Source: Emydura subglobosa (Eukaryota > Chordata > Testudines > Chelidae). Taken from it: a stretch of 64,000 nucleotides of DNA. Shown piece by piece: positions 15,101 to 27,100 of this stretch. Positions within the stretch are counted from its first letter, which is position 1. Every line of letters begins with the position of its first letter. The stretch lies in NCBI GenBank assembly GCA_007922225.1, contig ML679959.1, forward strand, positions 22,019,230-22,083,229, read 5' to 3'. A model generated the notes under the pieces. The model had not been told where the DNA came from and searched no databases. It saw nothing but the letters and a program-made list of their open reading frames with translations. The position numbers and the translations under genes are program-made.

Positions 15101-18100
15101 GCTCCCTCCCCAACCCCCATGGGCCCCACTGCGCTCCCTCTAATGTTCCTCCATGGCCCCCTAAGGGGGCACGCCCCACAGTTTGGGGACCACTGCCCTA
15201 GACAGAAGAGGGTGGAGTAAATAGAGGTACAATTTCTTTCTTGATCAGGCTGTCGGGATGAAGATTTCAAATTGCAGAAAGGCCTATATAGAAAATTTGG
15301 TTTCTGATATATGTGTCGGAATTTTAGCCAAAATACCCCAGTATGACCATCAGTGCTGCAAAGTTCGGGTACATTTGTAATACTTCATTATTGTTACTTA
15401 TATGGGGCAACTGTGCATGACGCTTCACAGACAAATATAAAGAAGAGGAACCTGCCTCCATGTGGTTTACAATCTAAATTCAACCAAAGATGTAATGAAA
15501 AGAGCTCAGACACAGAAAATATTGGGAGATCCTAGGAGAACAGAAAGAGGGTTACAGCCATAGGGGACATAGCGTTCTGCTGAGAACTAGTGTTAAACAG
15601 TTGGGGTATTAGAGAAGCTTCAGAGTGTCTTCAGTAGCAATGAGGAGCGGGTGAGCCCTGGGTCCAGCAACTGGTCTGTTTTGGTTGTGTTCCTTCTATT
15701 TTTAGATCCTACAGCAATGCCAGTAATTAGATCAAGCTCTTTAGCGTACAGTTTCACCGGCTGCACCACGTAGAAAATAGACAGACAAACACACTTGGAG
15801 GAAAAGGATGTAGGGGGGAAAAGTGTTTCCATACATTAACTGTGAGCATGTCTCAAGGCAGTAAAGAATGTTCTTCTAAACAGAGCCAGGATTAGGTTGT
15901 ATTTAAAAACCAAACAAAACAGATCTTCAAATACATTTGTAGAAGAATAAAAAAAACAACCCACACTTGTTTCTCTTAATTTAACAATTTAATGTTGAAA
16001 ATTAAATTGTTGCAAAAATAGCAAGCACCCATAGTGTGTGTTTCATCTATAGATCTCATTTATTAAGAAAAAGCATTGGGGTCTTTAGGTGCCTAATGCT
16101 TTGTAGGTAGATTATCTAATAGCCAATATTCTTATTTGTAAAAATATAATGTCATTTATTTTAAAAAAAAAAATTACAGAGTCATCTTTAGATCCTCTGT
16201 AACCTAATTTCAACCTAATGCCCTAAAATTTTAGCCACGTGATTCCTATTATTATTGGGAGCTATAGAAGTGAATTCCCATATATACCACTGAAAATTTA
16301 CCCTGGAAGGATCCCAGAGCATGAGCTCTGATCCCAGAGCTTGGGCTGCAAACTGAGCCTGCACATCTAGATCACAATTAAACAGCCTGAGTCCCACAAG
16401 CCTGAGTCAGCTGACATGAGCCGGCCATGGATGTTTAATTGCAGAGTGGACATACCCCCAGCTGTAAAACTTTTCATGTTAATGTGGTTTAGAGAGTGCT
16501 CTGAGGCATCACAATCTGTGCTCCATAATCTTATTGCCCTGTTTCATTGACATAACTTTCCTGTGTTTCCCAGAACATCTCGCTTTGCTTCATTTCCTGA
16601 GTACTTGGTAGTGCAGATAAAGAAGTTCACCTTTGGCCTTGATTGGATACCCCAAAAGCTTGGTATGTATCTCACATGCTTTCCTCCTCCTCATTCGGTC
16701 CAGGTTCTCTTGGAAGGCTTCTGTACGTTGCTGAGTCTTCGGTTTGTAACATAATCCAGTGGGCTCCTCTCTTCATAAAGGGCCAGACTGGAACCCCAGA
16801 TCTGTGGAATCAGAAGCCAATTTTACCTCTTCCCTTTTCACAGTAAAAGTGTCCTTTAACATAGTCTGAACTTCTCATTGGTGAATCCAACTAACAGTTT
16901 CAAGGAAGAGAATCATGGCTGTGTTTGTAGTATGTGTTTTGAGTTCCCCTCACTCTAGCATGTACGTCGCAATACAGTCTACATATGTTAGAATGCATCA
17001 ATAAGCTCTTCCTTTCTGGATTTGCAGATGTTTCCATAGACATGCCAGACCTACTAGACATCAATCACCTCCATGCCAAGGGACTACAGCCAGGAGAAGA
17101 GGAACTTCCCGACATTGCCCCGCCCATTATCATTCCTGATGACCCCAAAGGTACTGTCCTCTACCTCCAGGATCTTTCCTTCCAACCTGCCTTCCTCTTC
17201 CTGGATAGTTTCTCTTTTTCTTCTCTGTGCTGGTTCACGTGAAGCTTCTTTTTGGCTGCCGAGATCCAGCAATTCAGACACAGAAGCATGATTCAGAAAA
17301 TTAATATAGGGTGTGGATAGGACTGGCACAGACCAATAATAATGCACAGCTGCCCTGACTTTTTTCAGAGGTGCTGAGCACCCACAGCTCCCATTGGTCA
17401 AAACCCTGGCCTGTCACACCTCTTAAGCCTTGAATTAACTTAATCCTGTTGATAGTGCTAGGAATTCACACCGTCCTCTGCAAGAGGGTAACTGAATATG
17501 TTAATTCCCTTTTTCACCCTCTCCACCCTGTCACCAGCTTGTGTTCTCATTCCCTCCAGAACCTTTACTGGTGTCAAGAATTTAAGTACATCTAGGGGAG
17601 TCTGTAGGGCTTGACTCTAGGAGAGCACTTAGTTCCTAGTACCCCTCGTTATTAGTATTGGTGTTGTTTGTGTTGTAGTAGCACATTAGAAGCCCCAGTC
17701 AAGGAATAGGTCCAATTGTACCCATGCTTCATGAAAAGATGGTCCCTGCTCCAAAGAGCTCACACTCACTGGTGTGTAATAGATATAGAGAGCCAGATTC
17801 AGCCTTTTGAGTGCAGGCCCATGGTTCCCATTTAGCCTCACAGAATCATCATGCTTACTTATTCCAGCGCTCAGGGAATGTAACTTCAGCTCAGATGCCT
17901 ACTGTAAGGTCAATGGGGGTGTCAAAAATGCACTATCTTATCTAGTCCTATCACCATCTGTTAGCTTGTATTAGACCAAGCATTCTTTGTTGTTGGTGGA
18001 CTTGAAGGGGAAATGTACACTCCTTCAAACCAGATTCATTAATCTGCAGCACAGCTATGTTTAACACACAAGGGTTTATGTAGATTAATAGATTCCAAGA

Positions 18101-21100
18101 CCAGACGGAACAATTATGGTCATCTAGTCTGACCTCCTGTATAACACAGGCCATAGAACTTCCCCAAAATAATACTCCGAAAGAGACTAAATGTCCCTCC
18201 AGAGGTTAAATTTGAAAGTCTGCCACTTGCTCATTGTAAATGGCAAGAATCACTATTTATTATTTGTATTGCAGTACAACTAGGAGCCCCAGTCAAGGGC
18301 TAGGATCCCATTGTGCTAGACACTACTACAGATGTTTAACACAATGTGACATTTTCTTGAAATAATCCATTTCTAGGCCAAGCCTGTCCAATAAAAGCAA
18401 TGTTAGAGCTTGCTTCTTCTCCGCTTCATCCTGACAGTGCAATGTTTTGTAGCTAGTGAATTCATTTTATTATCTTATGACCTTAGGCACAGCATATTGA
18501 AATTTGCTTTGTGATGACTTGGGTTTTGGTGTTTAAATATTTAATGGGATACTAGAATGATGCTATTCCCTTCAGAGGATTGGCTCATTTATATACTTGG
18601 GTACTAATAGTGCTGTTACTGCAGGGAGCTTTCCAAATATGGAAGAACGCCAATCCCTAAAATGTATTTTGGTGTAAAATACAAGCTACAGGAATACACA
18701 GACCTACAGTGATTTCAGTTTTGTTTCCCCTCTCCAGACAGCTCCCCATGGTTTATCATGGCTGTCTGGGCATTCTTGAAACTTACATTTTCACATGTAA
18801 AGGCCAAATTAGGAGCTGTGAACTGCTCTTGGCTTTATCTTTTTATAAATGAAAATAACACTTCAGACAGTTTCTGCTGCTTGACTTCAGCCATTTTGAT
18901 CTCCCTGCATCCTGGCCTTTTGCTATGACGTTTACGTACAGATTCAGCTACCAGAGACATTACATGCTAATGAAACAAGGGCTGGAAGAGGGGTTCACTC
19001 AGTCTTAATACAGATATTTTGTATATGCCTTTCTATATGGAACATGTACCTCGACTGGCCCCTCTACCTAGCCATTGCTATTTGGCCAGTCTCCTGTAGG
19101 TATAACCCACTGATCAGTGAGTGTATAACATGACTGGTGTGTTGGTCAAGATGGTGGCTGTCACATAAGCATCAAACAACAAATGGGCTTTGAGGAGGGC
19201 TAGGAAAGGGATGATGAGGATTATTAGCTGTATGGCTAAGTTCAAGGAAGGACTAAGTGCTAAATTAGGAACTGCTAATCACTCCTGGTTTTAACTTTCT
19301 CAGGTGCAAGTAAAACTTCTCTGCCTCATCTTGTTAATCTTGTGCCCTCTCTCTCCCAACCTATTGCTTTACATAAAGAGTCAGCTAACCATGCCTATCC
19401 TGTAATGTTTGGGTGCACAGATTATATTTTGGGGAAAGAAACAGTTCAGTTTGGTGGTATGATATTCACGACATCATGGCCTTCCTGGTTCAAATGGGGT
19501 TAGGTCAGTAATTATTCCATTTATTATTGGAATACAGTACCAGTGATGCTGTACTTTAATAAGTGTGAGATTATCTTTGTAACCTTCCAGCAACACAGTG
19601 CACGCTGCCCTTAAGACACCAGACATTTTTATTGCTTACAAAATTCGTCCTCTTTCTTTCTTTCTGATTTAGCGCTTAGCTGCCTGTCATAAAAACTCAC
19701 TTCTTCTCCTTATTTTTCTTTCTCAATTTACAGATCGCATGATGAACCACTTCATGGAGCGTATGTATCTCATTTTTCTCCCACCACATTGTGCTGACAT
19801 TTTGGCTTATCAAACAAATCCACAAATCCACGTTCAATGAATGATAGCTCTGTTTATGTAACTATGCGTGGCACTTTTCTCTGTGTGCATTTCCACAGCA
19901 CTTTGGTGTTGTACTTGTTCCAGCATTGGCTTGCATGCATTTGGGGATTTGAAGGACCCATCGTAGCAGTATGGTGCCCAACACATGAGTAGCCACTGAA
20001 TCTGTAGTAATTTCTAGTGTAAAATCTAATTTTTATAACTTGGGGTTAATTTACTTTGGACTGAATCTTGGTGTGAAAGATTTCAGCCCAGATGCATTTT
20101 GTTGTCATTATTTAACTTCAAACACAGTTAATTAGATTGGAAGTGGTGCTCTGAAATTACATGTGATTTTTTTTTTTGAGAGAGTTTTATTAGTAGCAAT
20201 TTTAGGATAGTTTTAGATTTAAAAAGCTCAATTTTTAAAGTGTGTGTGGGGCCTGATCCAAAATGCATTGAAGTTAATCGAAAGGCTTCTGCTAACTTCA
20301 TTGGGCTTTGGATGAGGCTCTAATTTAGCAGGTTGTCAGTATGTTTTGCAGAGAGATGCCACTTGCTGTTCTTTAAACATTGATGTTGCCCACTCAGAGT
20401 CCATCTAAACTGCAAATGGGGAAAGGAATTGGAAGGTCTGGTTATAAAATTGTTGTCCCTGATCCTGCTACATCACAGTTGGGATTTATATGCCATGATG
20501 TGACCTTAAAAATGATCTATAGCTGTCCCAACACCGTGGGTCTTTGCTGTAACACTGAGAACACACCTACTTTAGAGCTGGGAGGTCTGAGTCCCAGCTC
20601 ACATAGATGTACCCACGCTAGCGCTGCTCGAGTTAAAAACAGCAGTGTAACTTGGGTAGCATGCGTGGCAGCTGGGGCTTGCTGCCAGAGTATATACCCA
20701 GGTGCTAATTTCATGTGGTATGCTGAACAACAGTGTTGCTTAGTTGGAACATTTTGGGGGTGATTATATTTTTTTGTCTCCATTTTGCAGTGTTGTTCTG
20801 TGTGCCACTGTTAAAATGCAACACTGCCACCAAAAAGAAATACATTATATTTGTATTTGAAAAGAAGCTACAGAGCATAAACAGTAGCTGCTTTTCATAT
20901 AGGGTGAAATTCACATCTGTTCAGAAGGTTTGCATAAAGCTGTCCCTGTGGCTTATGCCCCAGGTTTTAAGTGATATGGGAGGCCTTGAAGAATCTCTGA
21001 ACAAAGTGAGGTCCGGTCCTCCTCCTGTTGACATCAATGGGAGTTTTGCCACAGTCCTCAAAGGGGGCTAGATCGGTCCTATAATGTGTCCTTTATAATT

Positions 21101-24100
21101 TGCAGGTCTGGAAGATCTTAGCCAATATCTCACTGTGCAGACAACTTGACCAAAAATCAGAATTATTTCTAAACAGAATGTCATAGGTGCTGCTTGTAAT
21201 GGCAGCTATAGTCACAGAGAGAGAGCTATTGTATCAAGATTATTGAGGTGTCTTCATGAACTGCCACTGCTGCAGATAAGCTGCTTGGGCTCTACTGTAT
21301 CAGCACTGGTGGTGTTACAGACTTGACTGTCCATGCACCAACAGGGGCAGTGGCAGATCTAGTACTCTTAAAAGCTGCAAACCCCAAGGTTTCAGTGGTG
21401 GGTGACATGTCCATTATAAATGCTCTCTGTAAAGCACTTTGGGAATTACTCAGGATGAGAGATTCTCTGTGCAAATCATTAAGACCAAAAGCTATAAATA
21501 AATCACTAATTACCATTATAGTGTTTGCATTAAAAAGCTGCTTTTTTATGGATGTTTGTTTCTTGCAGTGTTAAAATAAACCCAGTGATACAATGTATAG
21601 AAAGTAGCATCCTGTATGATGATAAATATTACAGGAACGGGCTGACTTGACTTTACATATTAGAGTATTTTCACTTGTAGCTCCAGATATTGATGAATCT
21701 TCAATGATGCAGCTAGCGGAGATGGGTTTCCCCTTGGAAGCATGTCGGAAAGCTGTGTACTATACAGGAAACATGGGTGCTGAAGTGGCTTTCAACTGGA
21801 TCATTGCACACATGGAAGAACCAGGTCAGCAGTCTCAAGGGTGTGAATGAGACCTCACTCTTCTGTGCATCTTACTTGGGTCAATATCAGTTGTAACACA
21901 TGATATCATATCCCTTTGAAAACTAGAGAACACAAACTTGTCATTCTCCTAATGTGCCAGAGTGTTGGTAGGACTAGTACTCATTGCTATAAACCTGATG
22001 CACAGAACCCGCTCCTCTGAAAACACTCACCAGACAGACATTGCTCGGAGAAGGCACATCACACCCATGTTGCACCAGAAGAGGTATCCTGTCCCTAGTG
22101 ACAAAGTAGCTGGTGCTGGAGAAAAATGGAGTTCTACAGCCCCTTGCTGCTGATCTTGGGGTTGGAGTTGGGTAGGCAGCTGTACGCCTACCAGGAGTGG
22201 GTTGTCTGGCACTTGGGTTTCATGTTGGCCCCTGATCTGTTAAACCTGGCTTCTTTATTCCTTGGATGTGCCATCATGTAGCCATCATTGGTTTCACCTC
22301 TGTAGCATGCTGAGCTGTTACAGGCAGCGCAGTGTGGAAGAATCCACATACATGTCTTTCTTAGGTGCATATTCATCTTCCTGCTTTTTTGGGTCTTCTG
22401 TGCTCCTGCTTTCCAGATTTGGCCCATAGAAATGAACTTTACATGGGTATTGTTGCTCTTCTTGAGCTTCCATTCATTGCTTGGTGATGTGTTGACAGGG
22501 GTAAAAACGTGAACTGAGTGTGTGTCTCTTCCAGATTTTGCAGAGCCGTTACTTATACCTGGCTATGGAGGAGTTGCTTCTGCCGGAGCAGCTGGTCTAG
22601 GGGCTATCGGACTAGATAACCAGCCTCCAGAAGAGATGGTAGCTCTCATCACTTCCATGGGTTTCCAGAGGAATGTAGCTATTCAAGCACTCAAAGCAAC
22701 AGTGAGTCCCCTGTGTGGTCAAGAGAAATTTTGGATTTTTTTTTTTTAAGGATGAAAACATGTGGAAGAAAACTCATGAGATGTGCTCATGAAGGAATTC
22801 AGAATTTGCTGGTGGATGTGGGGAAACAAGGAGAACGGGGTCCTGAGGCAAGGGTGTTCCCCAAGATAGGTTGTGACAGGGGTGAGGAGCAAGGGTATAT
22901 GGATTTCAGGTGAGTGTTAAGTTGGATGTAACATGAAGGGGAAGATAAGAAGAACTTGACTTCCCTTCCTATCTGTTCTGAAGTATTCTGGGTGCATGAG
23001 AGCAGAGTGTCCTGAAAATGGGGAGCTCCCCAATTCTTTTCTTTAGGGTATTTGTTGGAGGATTGCAGTCCTATCTCACATGGTTGTGACCTGACTCGCC
23101 GCCTAGTGTTATCCAGGTATAGTGATCTTGTGGCCCCCAAGAGACACCACCACGAGAGAGGAAAGGTGTCTTTCAGGGCGCTGGAGAGAAGGGAGTCTTT
23201 ACCTTTCTCTTCATCTCTGTTCTGTGCTTCTCCACAGCCCACCTCTGCATGGAATGATAACTGAGAAGGTGGGGAGTTTGCATTCTGTTAGTTGTTGTGC
23301 CTTTTTTTTTTTTACATTATCATCTCCTATTATCTACTAATATTAGAACTTCCTCAAAGAGCATCTGCTGGGCTGCTCTGCACTGCCTCTTCTCAGCTAC
23401 CTTGCTGGGCTCCCACTCAGTGTGATGTGCAGGACTGCTCCAAGCAGCATAGGCACTCTGAGACCAGTTTCCCTTTCATGTGCAGTTCTGTGGTTTGCAT
23501 ACCACTTGTCCTGTGGTTTCTCCATTCAAATCACTAGGTCATTGGCTTTCACTTTTATTCCTGAGTAGCTGCGTAGGCCGTATGCTTGTGGGGATGCTAC
23601 CTACAGTGCCCTAGCATGGGTGGCTGGCAGTAGCTGTTGAAAAGCTGTGCGCTTCAGGCATTTCCTTCCTATCCAGATCACATACTCTTTCCTATATGAC
23701 TTCTCAGTGCACGGCTGCAATACCTAGGAGTTCCATTTGTGGACTAGGACCCCATTGTGTTAGATGCTGTACAAACACAGCACAAAAAGGCTGCCCCTGT
23801 CCCAAAGAACTTACAGCTGAAGTAGTGGTAAGCAAACCTTCTGTTCAAACAAAGGGATGTGCCTATCAAATTAGGTAGAGGGCAGTTACAAATGTCACCA
23901 TTCCTGCATTTTGTTTGTATTGTAAACTACTATTTTGATTTAAAAGGAATTGAAATTTCTAAATTGGCTTCACTTTAAGCCATTTATTAGAACTAAAATC
24001 CTAATCCGAGCCATTTTTTATCAAGTCTGGTGGGGAAGGGAAGGTGCATTGGAAATTACAGCTTTGGAAACCGAATACTTAATGCTGGCTCCAGCTAAAT

Positions 24101-27100
24101 CGTTGCGATGATTTATAGGACCGATACAGCCACTTTTCACATCAAATATGAATTTTAAAAGCCTGTATGCTTAAATTAATGCTGTTATGCCATGTAATGC
24201 AGCACCCTACCATTATTGGCAACGACATGTAGAATAGTGCGCAAGGAACCATTAGGCCTGTGTAGTGCTGAAAGTGCTGCAGGAAATCATTTAGTACTGA
24301 ACAACTCCAATGATAGTCCTAGGTCAGAAGACTTGCAGAATGCCTGCTGAGTGCTCATTTTCATAGAGGCAGTGTGTATGGCTCAAATGTACTGAATTCT
24401 GTTGATCTCAGTCCTTATTCTGCTTATTTAAAGACCAGTCTTTGTGTGGCAGCTACAGTGTTGGTGAATGTTCTAATGGCTGATCTTTTGCTCATTTGAC
24501 TGCCAGAATAATAATTTGGAACGTGCACTGGACTGGATCTTCAGCCATCCTGAGCCCGAGGAGGAAAGCGAATCTGCTTCGGATGTGATGGATATGGAAA
24601 ATTATGCTAATGCCAACATCCTTGCAGAGGCAGGTTCAGAGGGGCCCAGGATCAAAGATGGGTCTGGAAGTAAGTTCCCCTTGAGTAGTGACAGTGCAAT
24701 AAGCCTCATGCTCTTCTGTTGGCATTGATGCATCTGCTTTCACAGTGCATCGCCACCAGGAAACCTTGCTGTCCCCAGCGTCATTAGGAATCCTTATTGA
24801 ATCAAAGCATCCCAATGTCTCAGTATAAGATTCTCACCTTGCCAACTCTGTATAAAATATAATTTCCTTCTTTCATTATGAGGGGGAAAAAATATGAAAA
24901 TTCCAAGCCTGGAGGGAGGAGGTCCATAAAAGCTAATCAACCTAAGGATTCTGCTGTTATTACAAACCACTAGAGCTCTATGCCTTCTGGTTGATGTGTA
25001 ATCTGATAATCCATTTAACAGGAATCATTATCCTACATATCCATGCATTACTTCATTGATTTCTCTAATGGTTTTCATCTGAGGCTCTCATTGCCAGAAA
25101 TAATAGTTAAGTAAACCACAAGATGGGGCTATTGTACAACAGCCAAAGACTGTAAAGTAGGCAATGAATATTCATAAATCTAAATGTACTGGGTTGCTGC
25201 AGCACAATGGTGATCTCAGGATAGTGAGTAGCATATAACATTGCCTCTCTAAAGAACTTTCATGCCGCACACTAGTAACAGCAGTGTGTATGCTCTACTC
25301 CTGGGGGAATTTGGTAGGACTGCACGTGCACAGAATTCATGTCCTCCGCAGATTTCTTTGCTTCCCTGCAGAAAAATGACTTTCTGATGGGGAAGCAAAG
25401 GGAACCTGCAAGAGCGGTCACACTCCTCTGCCCAGCAGTGTGGGTACATCTTTTTGGGTGCCTGGAGCAGCAGGTGGAGAGGTAAATCACTGCAGGATGG
25501 GGGTGGAGCTGGGAATGCACTGGCTGGTGGCTTCTGCCCTGTGCCAGGCTCAGCTGCTAATCCTGGCTGGGCTGGGGGTGAGGGAGGAGTGTACTTCCCC
25601 TGAACAGAGTGGCTGGGAGTGGGGCCAGGTCAGATCCACCCCTAGAAAGCTCCCCTGGCTCTACACCGTCTCCCTCCTCTCACTTCCTGCCCCCATCATT
25701 CCTCAGCCACGGGTGGAGGGTCACTTTTTGGCAAGCTGCTCCCCTGTGCATCCAGACCCCCCATACCCAGACCTTCCTGCTGAGCCTCAGTCCCCTCAGC
25801 ACTCAGAACTCCCCCACCGAGCCTCATCCCCCTGCATCTGGACCCCCACCCTTGTATCCAGACCATCCCCTACTGAATCTCACTCGTTATGCACCTGGAC
25901 CATGAGCCCCCACACCCAGATCCCCACTGAGCCCCAAGCAGCTGCACCCGGACCCCCACCTCACCAAGTCCCACTCCCCCAGACCTCCCCCCCCTCAAGT
26001 CCCACACACCCAGACTCCCCCTGCTGAGCCCCAACCACCTTCACCTGGATCCCCCTGCAGGGTCCCATTGCCCTTGCACCTGGAACCCCCGCAACAAGCT
26101 CCTGTGCTTCCAGATCCCCACTGCACCCGAGCCCCCCACTGAACCGCCCACACCCAGATTGCCCCACACAGCACCCTCTCACCCCACGCCTGGGTCCCCC
26201 CATACTAAGCCGCTCAAACAGCATTTTTCTTCCTTTGCCTATCTGTAAATTTAGATTATTATCAATGTAAATCAATAGTTATCAAAAAAAAGTCCATACT
26301 GTGCGGCATAGGTAAATACAGAGCAAGATCTCCATCCCTGCTGTCCACAAAAGCCTTTTCTTCAGTTGTTCTAACAATGAACCCTTCCTTCATGGTTTTC
26401 CTCTGGTTGAGAAACCATGCTAGCATAGCATCCTGAAGTTGTTATCCAAGGGCTTCCCCAAAATTTTAAGAATTATGTATGTTTGTGCGGGTGACGGGGT
26501 TAGAAGCCATAAGGGGATTCACTGTGTGCCCTCAGTCCAAAGGCTGTGGTAGGATATAGTCCCTGTCTTTTTCATTTGATTTACAGTTCAGACATTCACA
26601 TCCATGAATTTAACTCATTTGTGTGCACTTTGCAGAGCCAAGTTCCACCTCCTTTAGACCAGGTTGTATCTAATATCGTATCTTACACTTTAGTTATGTC
26701 TTGTGTGCATCAGGGTTCAAGTCTCTACCCTTGCTCTATCCTTTTTGTCTTTCGTATATTTTGTCATATTCTCATATGTATAAGCTGAGCTCACACAGTG
26801 TTGTCTGTGCACACATTGATTTGTGCTGCATTAGTGTTTAGTGAAGGTAAGTGCTGCATGTGAAAGGGGACACCTACTGCTGGGTTAAAAGAAAGTGTTT
26901 TTTTGGGATTTGAAGTCTGAATCAAAGATGCTTATGTATCTGAAAATGCTCCTCTGTTTTTTTAAAAAATGTCCTTTGGTTAAGTGCTGTGGTGTCAGCA
27001 ATGGAATAGTGACACTCGTCATCTCTGATATTTTGTATGCAGGGTATGAGCTCTTTGGGTTCATCAGCCACATGGGAACATCCACAATGAGTGGCCACTA

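Larger units (their letters stand above)
14102..16573 (+). other. USP13 intron with several repeats
   Basis: 2.5-kb intron. It contains a CACGAAAGCT-type fragment (about 14295-14345), a long family A copy (14410-14770), an intact hAT MITE (14915-15195), a further family A copy (15380-15520) and a MITE (16240-16462). Long open frames across 14800-15270 fall inside the GC-rich MITE. Confidence 0.8.
17151..19733 (+). other. USP13 intron with family A and CR1 fragments
   Basis: 2.6-kb intron. It contains family A copies at 17655-17775 and 18258-18340 and a reversed CR1 end at 18066-18250. The phrase GAGCACCCACAGCTCCCATT near 17370-17390 belongs to another dispersed repeat. From about 18400 to 19730 I see nothing recognisable. 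Confidence 0.7.

Noticed and set aside
14800..15270. Overlapping open frames of 121-156 codons on both strands
   Set aside because: They sit in a GC-rich hAT MITE with defined ends. No protein family is recognisable, and both strands are open simply because of composition.
20380..20763. 127-codon open frame on the + strand
   Set aside because: Covers a MITE-like fragment, and the protein resembles nothing known to me.
25440..26027. 195-codon proline-rich open frame
   Set aside because: Produced by a C-rich imperfect tandem repeat inside a USP13 intron. No splice context or homology.
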